Source: Geminisphaera colitermitum TAV2
Lineage (GTDB): Bacteria; Verrucomicrobiota; Verrucomicrobiia; Opitutales; Opitutaceae
Direction of reading: 5' to 3'
Assembly: GCF_000171235.2 (NCBI RefSeq)
Contig: NZ_ABEA03000061.1
Span: 1-36,521, forward strand
DNA: 36,521 bases
In this document: in pieces, positions 25,352-33,308 of the stretch
Position numbering within the stretch: position 1 is the first letter of the stretch
Layout of the letters: every line of letters starts with the position of its first letter
Made by a program: the position numbers and the translations under genes
The notes under the pieces: generated by a model
Told to the model about the DNA's origin: nothing
The model's input: the letters and a program-made list of their open reading frames with translations, nothing else
Database searches by the model: none

Positions 25352-28300
25352 TCACGTTTTTTTCTTCAGACGAAACACTTCCGTGAATTCGTCCTGATTT
25401 GACGGATACACGCGACTTGTCAGCGGCTCATATCCCTCCGCCTCGACACGCAATTGATAACGCATGCCCATGCGCTCGTTCTGCCAGTTGATGTTGCCGT
25501 CACGATATGTCATCGTCTCCTGCTGCTCCCACGAGTTCGAAGAGTCTTCCCCATTCCAACAAGCCCCTGGCGTAACCCTCACCAAAGGCACTGGTTTCCC
25601 CGTGTTCGCATCGACCACCGTCCCTAGCACGCGCAATGCAGGCTTGTTGATGATGACGTATTCTTCTTCCCGGGCGACCAGAGGATAATCATAGAGCGAC
25701 CGAACTCCATCGCCACAATTGCCGAACCCGATTGTCACTGGTTCATCAGGAGCACCACGCCAGACAAAACACCCCTCCACATCGGTTTCTGTTCTAAACT
25801 CCAGAACATCAACCGATCTTTCATCTGCCTTTCCAGCCTTCCAACTGCTGACCCAAACCGAAGCGCCAACACGTGGCTTGCCATCGAGACCAACCACACG
25901 TCCGCGAACCACCCGACCCGGTTCAAGGGCAACGCGCATTGGCTCTGCAAGTGGTGCCTCAATGAGCATCGTCCTTGGTTTGTGGATCGTATCCTCAAAA
26001 GTAATACGCGCCTTCCCCTCCGCCACGCCGCGCAAGGTGAACATGCCATTCGCGTCGCTTCGGGTTACAATCCGACCGGAGAAAAACTTGCTGCCACCCA
26101 AGCTCACTTTGCATTTGGCCACGGGCTTGCCGTCAGAATCCACAATCGCTCCCGTGATTATCCGTTCACGTGCAAGTTGGATTTCACACGAACCATCCCA
26201 CAGTGACTCATAGGCAAAACCTGTTTCGCGTCGAAAATCTCCTGAGGCCGAAACATAACCCGGACAAGTCACGAGAATATCCAAAAAGAACCCCGTTAGA
26301 TTCCGTGCAATGCCTTCGATTTTCCAGCGCCCCTGGGCATCCGTTTTTGTGGTCAGTTTGCCTTCCAAACGATCGTTAAAAATCTCCAACGCCCCATAAC
26401 GCCCTGGACGAAGTTCGACCTTCGCATTGGCTATGGGACGTCCGGACTCATCGATCACACGTCCCGACATGCCCACGGCGGGACGCAAACGCACGGTGTA
26501 GTTGTCCGGCACCTGAATCGGTGCGCGCTGCTTGTTCCAATTGACCCAATGCTGCGAAAAACCATCGGCTGCGATTCTCACATCCAGTGAAACGATTTCC
26601 TCCTTTGGCAACGCGATCACCAGACGTCCCTCTCCATCCGCCTGAACACGCCCCTTGTCCTCCCAATTAATTTTCACCGAGGCAGATACTCCCGGCACCG
26701 GTTTCCAAGTGTCCGCATCGACGCAATGCAATATGACCTGCTCGCGGTGAATCTGCACGCCATCCTTGGCCAGATACTTATGGGCATCCTGCTCGGGAAG
26801 CGAAAAGACCCCTTCCGGCAGGCCCTTCAACACATCGAATGCTGTCACCGTCACATCAGAAAATTGAAAAACTTCCTTCGTTCGCAATTCTCGTCGGTGA
26901 CGCCGCGCATAAACCTCGCCCGATTCTGTCCGTCCAGCTTCATACAACATCCAGCGGCTCCCCGCACCCGATAGACTCCCTATGTATTTTTCTTCCTGAT
27001 ACACCAACAAATCATCCAGCGACGGATCGACTTCAAAAATCCAATGAGCTCTAGGATAACTGTTCATAGAAAAATCCACGACCCGAACCACCGGTTTCCC
27101 CTCCCGGCTGGCCATAAAGACACCCACTTTGGAAATATCCTGCTTTTCCGGATCATCCGACACCACACCACGCTTGAGCATGTCATCCACATGCTCCCAA
27201 AGCCAAGTCAGGTGCTGGTAACCAAGCATGTATTGTAGTTCTCCATCGAATACCGATCTACTGTTTCCTTCTATGTCCTGCACTTCAGACAGACGAATGG
27301 CATAACTTCGCCTGCCGTCATTGATTTCGTCCTTGTCCTCGACGTTGAGCGGCGTCCGATTTTCTCCCGGACGTCGTGCAAAAACAAATACATTGGGCCT
27401 CATCTGCGCACGATAACGCCCGGTCCATAAATCCGCCCACGCCTCCAAGCGTGTAGGTTGCGGCGTCACGGCGCGCTCAGCCTCCCGTTCCTCTCCCAAT
27501 ATTTTTTCCAACTTCACATGCACATAGCGAAACGCGTGCAGCCTGCGCCGTGTGTTGTCACGGATGCGCTCAAGCAACACACGCTCTTCCGCCGTCAGTT
27601 TCCGTCCCGTCCTTTGCGCAGTCTGAGCACTTGCCTCCTTTCGCACCAACAAGCAGACGGCGCCAGCAGACATCACACCGAGCACCAAAACCGCGCACGC
27701 CGCAAACCACCCCATGCGCCCCCGCCAATGACTCGCTGCCAACAAGGCCCGGATGCGTTTTTCCAAGGCACTCCGGCGAAAAACCATTGCGACGCCCGCC
27801 ATTTCGACGGCCCCCGCCGCCAGCGAACCATCCGACGGAGTTGCCGCAATCGCCACCAACGTCTCCGCATAATCCGGCGCACCCACTTTGCGCAACACCA
27901 CTTCATCATCCGCCGCCTCTTCCGCCTCCCGACACATGCGGCGCACCGCAAACGCGGCCAGCGGATTCCACCAAAACACACACGCCGCCAACCGCCCTAT
28001 CAACAACCAGACCGGATCGCGCCGTCGCCAATGAGCCAGTTCGTGCAGGAAAACCATTCGCAATCGTTCAGTCGCCCAATCCAGTGCAACTGGCGGGAGA
28101 TAAACCGTCGGACGCCAAAAACCGGCCAACAAAGGCGAAGCAACCCGGGGCGAAATACGTATAGCCGGATTCCTTACCAGTCCCATGTCCCGAGCCGTCT
28201 GCATCACAACGATAACCTGCTCCGCGGACCAACCCGGCACTGACGAACCACGTCGCAACCACCAACGTCCTGCCGCCATTCGTAAAGCAAACCATGCGCC

Positions 28301-28855
28301 CAACATTCCCGCCACGCCCCACCGAACGCCAGGCAACCAGCGTTCGATCTCGCGCCACGGCGAACGCCGCCAATCTGCAATGCCCCCCCACTCCACATTC
28401 GGCACCTCCCAAGGCGGCTGCTGAATTTCCGGCCTCCGGGCATCCGCACGCCTTTGTTCCAGCACCTCACTGACTATCTCATTCGACTGAATCACTCCCC
28501 ACGCCTTCGTTTCGTTCAAAAAACGACTCGTGGCTGCGCGCTCCAATTTGACCGGCACCGTCGTCCAAGCTCGGAATCGTCGCACCGCCTTTGGCGCCAT
28601 GTCCAACATCGGCAGCAACAACAACGCGAGCAACGCACTCCGCCAAGCCCAGCAACATGCGCGTGCCGAACGCCGGTGCAACACCATCACCACGCTCCAC
28701 GCCAGCATTACGATGATAGTGCTTTTCAGGATACACAAAAAAAACGCCGTGATCTGCGGGTAATATCCCTCTAAAAACACAAACCTCGCGAGCGCAGACG
28801 ACAGCATCGACCCGGACGACATGGAAATGGAAGAAGACAAAAGCAACGGGATCAT
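25352..28855 (-). CDS. BlaR1/MecR1-like M56 metallopeptidase with Ig-like repeat chain
   Basis: 1167 residues from ATG 28855, which overlaps the BlaI stop by ATGA; a longer frame to 29002 would run inside blaI and is rejected. Membrane helices lie around 30-60 and 70-87, then comes the M56 zinc site HELAHWRRRD (271-280) with NPLAAFAVRRMCREAEEAAD (298-317), and a further helix near 430. The large outer part, about 700 residues, has no penicillin-binding sensor domain. Instead it holds an unknown region and about five carboxypeptidase-regulatory-like beta repeats (MSGRVIDESGRPIANAKVEL, ITGAIVDSDGKPVAKCKVSL, VRGRVVGLDGKPRVGASVWV, VLGTVVDANTGKPVPLVRV). In BlaR1, ligand sensing triggers cleavage of the BlaI repressor; here the ligand is unknown. 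Confidence 0.87.
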   Translation of the reverse strand: MIPLLLSSSISMSSGSMLSSALARFVFLEGYYPQITAFFLCILKSTIIVMLAWSVVMVLHRRSARACCWAWRSALLALLLLPMLDMAPKAVRRFRAWTTVPVKLERAATSRFLNETKAWGVIQSNEIVSEVLEQRRADARRPEIQQPPWEVPNVEWGGIADWRRSPWREIERWLPGVRWGVAGMLGAWFALRMAAGRWWLRRGSSVPGWSAEQVIVVMQTARDMGLVRNPAIRISPRVASPLLAGFWRPTVYLPPVALDWATERLRMVFLHELAHWRRRDPVWLLIGRLAACVFWWNPLAAFAVRRMCREAEEAADDEVVLRKVGAPDYAETLVAIAATPSDGSLAAGAVEMAGVAMVFRRSALEKRIRALLAASHWRGRMGWFAACAVLVLGVMSAGAVCLLVRKEASAQTAQRTGRKLTAEERVLLERIRDNTRRRLHAFRYVHVKLEKILGEEREAERAVTPQPTRLEAWADLWTGRYRAQMRPNVFVFARRPGENRTPLNVEDKDEINDGRRSYAIRLSEVQDIEGNSRSVFDGELQYMLGYQHLTWLWEHVDDMLKRGVVSDDPEKQDISKVGVFMASREGKPVVRVVDFSMNSYPRAHWIFEVDPSLDDLLVYQEEKYIGSLSGAGSRWMLYEAGRTESGEVYARRHRRELRTKEVFQFSDVTVTAFDVLKGLPEGVFSLPEQDAHKYLAKDGVQIHREQVILHCVDADTWKPVPGVSASVKINWEDKGRVQADGEGRLVIALPKEEIVSLDVRIAADGFSQHWVNWNKQRAPIQVPDNYTVRLRPAVGMSGRVIDESGRPIANAKVELRPGRYGALEIFNDRLEGKLTTKTDAQGRWKIEGIARNLTGFFLDILVTCPGYVSASGDFRRETGFAYESLWDGSCEIQLARERIITGAIVDSDGKPVAKCKVSLGGSKFFSGRIVTRSDANGMFTLRGVAEGKARITFEDTIHKPRTMLIEAPLAEPMRVALEPGRVVRGRVVGLDGKPRVGASVWVSSWKAGKADERSVDVLEFRTETDVEGCFVWRGAPDEPVTIGFGNCGDGVRSLYDYPLVAREEEYVIINKPALRVLGTVVDANTGKPVPLVRVTPGACWNGEDSSNSWEQQETMTYRDGNINWQNERMGMRYQLRVEAEGYEPLTSRVYPSNQDEFTEVFRLKKKT

Positions 28856-29241
28856 TTTCTGCGCGCCTCTTCGATCAGTTTCATCAAACGCTCCGCCTCC
28901 TCCGCCGAAAGTCTCAGGCTCTTTTCTCCAAGCAACGCACACGCAGCCTCCCCGGCGGAATCGCCAAAAAAACGCCTTACGATTGCCCGCAATGCATCGC
29001 ATCGTGCTCGGGACGCCGTTGTTTTAGGGGCAAACCAATCGCGCCCGTCAGGCGCCGTCATCTTTTTAACGACGCCCTTGTTGACCAGTATCCGCAAAAT
29101 CGACCGGACCGCCGAATAGGTGGGCGCATTGTCGAGAGCATCTTCCACATCGCGAGCCGTGGCCCGTCCCATGCGGAAGATGATTTCCACTACTTGCCGC
29201 TCACGCTTGCTCAGATCGGGAGGAAAGGATTCAGGAGGCAT
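28852..29241 (-). CDS. BlaI/MecI-family repressor
   Basis: 129 residues, the usual BlaI size. The N-terminal winged helix (LSKRERQVVEIIFRMGRATA, DVEDALDNAPTYSAVRSILR) is followed by a helical dimerisation segment with RALxRFF-like IVRRFFGDSAGEAACALL. BlaI repressors bind dyads in their own promoter and are inactivated by cleavage after BlaR1-type signalling. GGAGG lies close to the ATG. It is first in the operon with the BlaR-like gene (ATGA overlap) and faces two candidate operators just upstream. Confidence 0.92.
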   Translation of the reverse strand: MPPESFPPDLSKRERQVVEIIFRMGRATARDVEDALDNAPTYSAVRSILRILVNKGVVKKMTAPDGRDWFAPKTTASRARCDALRAIVRRFFGDSAGEAACALLGEKSLRLSAEEAERLMKLIEEARRK

Positions 29242-29247
29242 GTATAT

Positions 29248-29299
29248 GTTGAAATATCAACAGACAGAGATGGTCAACCAGATTGTTGCTTTTTCAACA
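29248..29299 (-). promoter_or_regulatory. Paired dyads, candidate BlaI-type operators
   Basis: GTTGA-N4-TCAAC at 29248-29261 and TGTTG-N6-CAACA at 29284-29299 lie immediately upstream of the BlaI start, sharing GTTG/CAAC half-sites spaced about three to four helical turns apart. Two operators of this kind are typical of bla/mec systems, but the half-sites differ from the usual TACA/TGTA, so the call rests on position and symmetry. Confidence 0.45.
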
Positions 29300-29351
29300 G
29301 GCAGTACCGATATGCACCTGTCGTTATGCTTTTTGCCTGCCGGCAACCCTT

Positions 29352-29795
29352 TCAGGATTTTCCCGTCTGGAGCCTGCGCAACGCCGCCATCGCGTCCGCC
29401 GCGCGCTCAACCGGCACAAATATGTGGTCATGCCGCACCCCGGCCACGACATTGCAACTGATGCCCGCCTCAGCGAGCACACGCGAAAACGCCGCCGTCA
29501 ACCCCACCGCTGCCAGATCGGAATGCACCGTCAACGTGATCCACGCCGCACGAAACACCACGCGCAACCCCAACCGTCGCGCGACGGATTCCTCCGCGAT
29601 CACCGACCATCCCTCACGCTCTCGGAAGACCGCGATCACCCCGGGCGATTCTGCCACAGAAAAGAACGACGGAGTCGTGTCCGCATCCTTCTTCACTTCA
29701 GGCACGCAGGCGAAAACATACACGCCCTCGTTGAGCAAGGGCTCCATGGAACGGATGAGTTGCGACAGATCGGAAACCGGCAGTGACGGCATCAT
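29352..29795 (-). CDS. Small ACT-domain protein
   Basis: 147 residues from ATG 29795 (MMPSLPVSDLSQLIRSMEPL). An in-frame ATG at 29840 would add 15 residues; much longer frames to 30320 run inside the next gene and are rejected. The pattern matches stand-alone ACT proteins: N-terminal EPLLNEGVYVFACVPE, central REREGWSVIAEESVARRL and AWITLTVHSDLAAVGLTAAF, and C-terminal ISCNVVAGVRHDHIFVP. ACT domains bind amino acids or similar ligands; no enzyme partner is adjacent. It lies 59 bp after the LTA-synthase-like gene on the same strand, so may share its transcript. Confidence 0.85.
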   Translation of the reverse strand: MMPSLPVSDLSQLIRSMEPLLNEGVYVFACVPEVKKDADTTPSFFSVAESPGVIAVFREREGWSVIAEESVARRLGLRVVFRAAWITLTVHSDLAAVGLTAAFSRVLAEAGISCNVVAGVRHDHIFVPVERAADAMAALRRLQTGKS

Positions 29796-29854
29796 GGCCC
29801 GCAGCCTGCCCACCCCGCCCGCACTCACGCAAGCAAGCATCCCCGGCTCAAGCA

Positions 29855-31954
29855 CTACGACTCCGGAGAAAAAATCCGCGCCGCGTAACGTTTGCCAAAC
29901 ATCATGTCGTATTGCAGCCGACGATAATCGCCAAGCAACGGATCTTCCCCCGCCGCCGGCAGCGGCCCCGCCATCGGTGTACCCTCCGCGCCGATACGCA
30001 GATTGCGGTCCAGCACGCGGTAATGCCGCCGCACTTCGCCCAGAAACCCCGTGTAGTAAGGATGTGTGATTCGCGCCGCCGTGAGCACATGAAACGGCAG
30101 CAGCGCCGGGCTGATCGTGCCGACATCCTCCACCGCACCGCCTCGATTTGACCACACCACAAGCGGCGTCTCGTGCTGCGCCACCATCGCCTCCGGCGGC
30201 CCCGAACGACGCGCCACGCGGTCCGGCATGAAACCTGTATTCACATAAACAGGACCAAGCGGCGGCAGGTGATCGCCAAAAAACACCAGGATCGTTTCCC
30301 GTTTGCGCCCCCGCGCCCACTCCACCAGGCGCGCCAGTCCGCGGTCGCCATCCGCCGTGCCCTCGGCGTAGCTTGCGATGGAATCGCGCGTTTCCTCGTT
30401 GATCTCGGCAAGACTCGCGGCGGGCTTGTTGGAATCGTGCGCTGACGATGCTGTCAGGTCCACCTCCACCCGGATCGTGGCATCCGGATAACGGCCCGCT
30501 TCGTAAGGTCCGTGATTTTGGAGAGTGACGGCGAACAAAAACAACGGCGCGCCGCCCGCCTGCGACGCCTCCGCCCGGCGGATGATCTCCTCCGACACCG
30601 CCGCATCGGAGACCAGCGGCCCCCGCTTCTCCAAGGCGGCGGCAGGCAACGTCTGCCCCGACAGGAACTCTTCAAAACCAAACGCCGCGTAAACCGATTT
30701 ACGGTTCCAAAACCAATCGAAATACGGGTGCAGCGCATAAGTCGCGTAGCCCTTTTGCTTCAAAAAACTGGCGAGCGAAGGCAGCGATCCACGAATATAT
30801 TGCTGATACGGAATGCTGCCGTAGGGCAAAAACGCATTGGAGAAACCCGTCAGCGCCTCGAATTCCACGTTCGACGTCATGCCGCCAAACTCCGGAGAAA
30901 ACACATGCCCCGACAGCAACCCGCGCACCGTCGGAATCGGGTCCGGCGTCAACGTCACGCCCGGCAACCGTGACGCATCCCAAAACGACTCGTTCATCAC
31001 GACAATGATGTCCGGCAAATCCGGTTGCGATGAAGCCGGCTCCACGGGCGCGGACATCCCTTCCGCAACGCCGCCGCCCCCCCCCCCCCCCGCTTGCGTC
31101 ACCGATGTTTGGATACGCTCCGCAATCTCGTGAACCGCCGCTTCCGAATACCCGGCGGGCGCGGCAATCTTCGCCATGGGCAGGTTGAGCGCAAACGCCA
31201 GTGCGAAGCCATTGTGAGAATAATTCTCCTTCTGATTCCACATCATCGGCACGATCCTCAATTCGTCGCGCATCTTGGAATAGCTGGAATAATCCATCAA
31301 CAACCCCATCACTCCCAGCGCCGGCAACGCGACGAGCACCCGCACCACCCGCCGTCGCCACGGCAGCACCGGAAACCTCCGTCGCCCAAACCACCACACC
31401 CACCCGATGGTCAGCGCCACCCCCACGATTCCCACTCCCGCCATCACCACCGCCCCCGGCCTCTCCCTCGCCAGCAATGGCAGCAACTCATACACCTGTC
31501 GCGCGTAGAAAAAATCCGTCGGATACAGCGGATCGCCCAGATAGATTGTTTTTTGCCGGCACAGCCACGCCGTCAGCAGCAGCAGCGGCGCAATAATCGT
31601 CACCGCATGGTGAGCCCGCCCCAGCAGCGCATCCAGCCCCGCCAGCAACAACGCGAACAACAACACCGTTGTCCACCAAGGCCGCCATGTGGAGCCGAAG
31701 AATCCCAACGTTTCACGAATCGACCCGCGGGCGATCAACTCCACCGCGAAAGCCAGCACCCCGGCGGCAAGCACCGCCACGAACGCGGACCGAACCGGCG
31801 GAATCACGCGTCGCGGCAACACGAAGCGTTCGCTGACGCGCTGACCGGCAAAGCGACTGGCAAGCCGTGCCTGGTTGATAACCTTGGTGAGAATGAACAT
31901 CCGTGTGGTGCCAGGTTTTGCGATTGAAGCGGCAACCTGCCACGAATCCCCCAT
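29855..31954 (-). CDS. LTA-synthase/MdoB-like membrane phosphoglycerol transferase
   Basis: 699 residues; an in-frame ATG at 31900 (MFILTKVINQARL) is an alternative start. About five membrane helices lie within residues 55-230, followed by an extracytoplasmic sulfatase-fold domain. Catalytic features are IIVVMNESFWD (metal ligand E), FGGMTSNVEFEALTG with the nucleophile T360, and VFFGDHLPPLG (metal ligands D and H). The family moves phosphoglycerol or similar head groups from lipids onto acceptors: lipoteichoic acid in Gram-positives, periplasmic glucans in Gram-negatives. In this Gram-negative setting the acceptor is unknown. A C15 tract on the + strand gives G7-8 (about residues 288-295) in the linker between the membrane and catalytic domains, in frame. 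Confidence 0.87.
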   Translation of the reverse strand: MGDSWQVAASIAKPGTTRMFILTKVINQARLASRFAGQRVSERFVLPRRVIPPVRSAFVAVLAAGVLAFAVELIARGSIRETLGFFGSTWRPWWTTVLLFALLLAGLDALLGRAHHAVTIIAPLLLLTAWLCRQKTIYLGDPLYPTDFFYARQVYELLPLLARERPGAVVMAGVGIVGVALTIGWVWWFGRRRFPVLPWRRRVVRVLVALPALGVMGLLMDYSSYSKMRDELRIVPMMWNQKENYSHNGFALAFALNLPMAKIAAPAGYSEAAVHEIAERIQTSVTQAGGGGGGGVAEGMSAPVEPASSQPDLPDIIVVMNESFWDASRLPGVTLTPDPIPTVRGLLSGHVFSPEFGGMTSNVEFEALTGFSNAFLPYGSIPYQQYIRGSLPSLASFLKQKGYATYALHPYFDWFWNRKSVYAAFGFEEFLSGQTLPAAALEKRGPLVSDAAVSEEIIRRAEASQAGGAPLFLFAVTLQNHGPYEAGRYPDATIRVEVDLTASSAHDSNKPAASLAEINEETRDSIASYAEGTADGDRGLARLVEWARGRKRETILVFFGDHLPPLGPVYVNTGFMPDRVARRSGPPEAMVAQHETPLVVWSNRGGAVEDVGTISPALLPFHVLTAARITHPYYTGFLGEVRRHYRVLDRNLRIGAEGTPMAGPLPAAGEDPLLGDYRRLQYDMMFGKRYAARIFSPES
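31077..31091. repeat. C15 homopolymer (G15 in the LTA-synthase-like gene)
   Basis: Fifteen uninterrupted bases giving a polyglycine linker after QTSVTQA, just before the catalytic domain. Slippage would separate membrane anchoring from catalysis. Confidence 0.95.
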
Positions 31955-31992
31955 CTGTCGAGTCCCGCTGTAAAAAAATTCCTTAACCCGCG

Positions 31993-32008
31993 CCCCCCCC
32001 CCCCCCCC
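31993..32008. repeat. C16 homopolymer in a divergent promoter region
   Basis: Sixteen uninterrupted C between the divergent LTA-synthase-like gene (start 31954) and the exported hypothetical gene (start 32077), 68 bp upstream of the latter. This placement fits a spacer that could alter promoter strength when its length changes. Confidence 0.92.
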
Positions 32009-32076
32009 TCGCTACTCTCTTGATGTAACTCTTGCCCTTGCCCCTGCGTCTCGCTCCCATCCAACCAAACACACCT

Positions 32077-32988
32077 ATGAGCCCCTCCAACAAAAACTAC
32101 CTGCTCGGTCTTCTTGCCCTCACCACGCTTGCCGGCGCCGGCCTGACCATCAGCCAGCACCTCGAACTCAAAGACCTTAAACAACAATCGCGCGTCAACG
32201 TCACCCAAGTCGCCGCCGCCAGCAACACCGCCGCCAAGGCCTACCTTGACAGCGCCGCCTCCAAGGAAGAGGCCAAACCCGCTGCCGAGACCACCGAAGA
32301 CACGCTCCCCGCTGTCGACAACGAAAACGGCCCCGGCCAGGACTTCGGGCGCGGCGGCCCCCGTGGTCGCGGCAACTGGGGGGCACGCATGGCCACCCTC
32401 ATGAAAAACCCCGAGTTCGCCGCCGCCATGCGCACCCAGCAACGCGCCGACCTCGACCGCCGCTACGGCAGCCTCTTCAAGCAACTCAACCTCCCCGCCG
32501 ACAAAATCAACCAGCTCAAAGACCTCATGCTCGAGCGCCAGGCCGCCGCCATGGACGTCATGAGCACCGCCGCCTCCCAAGGCCTCAACCCCCGCGAAAA
32601 CCGCGAAGAACTCCGCCAGCTCACCCAAGCCATGCAGTCCGAAGTCGATGCCAACATCCGCGCCACCCTGGGCGACGCCGCCTACGCCCAATACGAAAGC
32701 TATAACAACACCCAAGGCCAGCGCTCCACCGTCAACCGCATCAGCGACAGCCTCTCCTACACGAGCACCCCGCTCAACAGCGCCCAGACCCAGCAACTCG
32801 TGACGATCATGGCCAACAACAACACCCGTGAAGTCACCGACCAAGTCATCGCCCAAGCTCGCGGCGTGCTCAGCAACGACCAAATCGCCGCCCTCCAGCA
32901 ATATCAGGCCGAGCAGCAAGCCCGTTCCAAGGTCAACCGCATGATGCGCGAATCCGGCAACCGCCAGAACCAGCAGCGAGGCAACTAA
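32077..32988 (+). CDS. Exported or membrane-anchored helical protein of unknown function
   Basis: 303 residues from ATG 32077 (MSPSNKNYLLGLLALTTLAG), chosen over an upstream TTG at 32032. A single N-terminal hydrophobic segment (residues 8-23) suggests an anchor or signal. A short coiled-coil-like stretch (ISQHLELKDLKQQ) follows, then an acidic and Gly/Arg-rich segment (GRGGPRGRGNWG), then a mostly helical region (RRYGSLFKQLNLPADKINQL, LLERQAAAMDVMSTAA-like, EVDANIRATLGDAAYAQYES). The repeated pattern of LNL/P followed by QxxQLxxL helices recalls periplasmic helical stress proteins of the Spy/CpxP type, but the motif LTxxQ is not clear. I do not assign a function. A large inverted repeat lies directly downstream. 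Confidence 0.7.
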   Translation: MSPSNKNYLLGLLALTTLAGAGLTISQHLELKDLKQQSRVNVTQVAAASNTAAKAYLDSAASKEEAKPAAETTEDTLPAVDNENGPGQDFGRGGPRGRGNWGARMATLMKNPEFAAAMRTQQRADLDRRYGSLFKQLNLPADKINQLKDLMLERQAAAMDVMSTAASQGLNPRENREELRQLTQAMQSEVDANIRATLGDAAYAQYESYNNTQGQRSTVNRISDSLSYTSTPLNSAQTQQLVTIMANNNTREVTDQVIAQARGVLSNDQIAALQQYQAEQQARSKVNRMMRESGNRQNQQRGN

Positions 32989-33003
32989 TTCCAATACCGC
33001 TCC

Positions 33004-33152
33004 TCAACCGCGGATGGACGCGAATTTTAGACAGAATCAACAAAATGAGCAGAATTAACAGAATTTAAGAAAAAGAATACCTCCCTCCTAAATTCCGTTA
33101 ATTCATCAAATTCCGTTAATTCTGTCTAAAAAAACTGCTGTTCCGTGGTTGG
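33004..33152. repeat. Large two-tier inverted repeat downstream of the helical protein
   Basis: Inner arms of about 45 bp (ttttagacagaatcaac from 33025; ttaattctgtctaaaa near 33116-33131) and outer arms (caaccgcgga near 33005; tccgtggttgg near 33142) pair around an A-rich loop. It fills the first half of the gap 32989-33308. It can form a long stem and may be a scattered repeat element of the genome. Confidence 0.75.
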
Positions 33153-33273
33153 CCCGCGTAACATCAGTTAAGTGAGCTCCTGCCAGCAAAGCATTGCGTC
33201 TCTAATGCCTGCAAGAAGGAGTCATTGAATGCGCCGCAACCCCCTCAATCAGGACATTTCGCCATTGCCGTTG

Positions 33274-33298
33274 TGTGCGATTGATTCTCAATCGCACA
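33274..33298. promoter_or_regulatory. Fur-box-like palindrome upstream of the iron permease
   Basis: TGTGCGATTGA-TTC-TCAATCGCACA, perfect 11-bp arms around three bases, ends 10 bp upstream of the FTR1 start. The core attgattctcaat resembles the inner part of Fur-type sites, and the neighbouring genes are iron uptake. Binding by Fur or a related iron regulator is inference; no fur gene is in the window. Confidence 0.6.
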
Positions 33299-33308
33299 TC
33301 TACCGCCG

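Noticed and set aside
29352-30320. 322-residue version of the ACT protein
   Set aside because: The extra N-terminal part lies inside the LTA-synthase-like gene in another frame; the ACT family begins near 29795.
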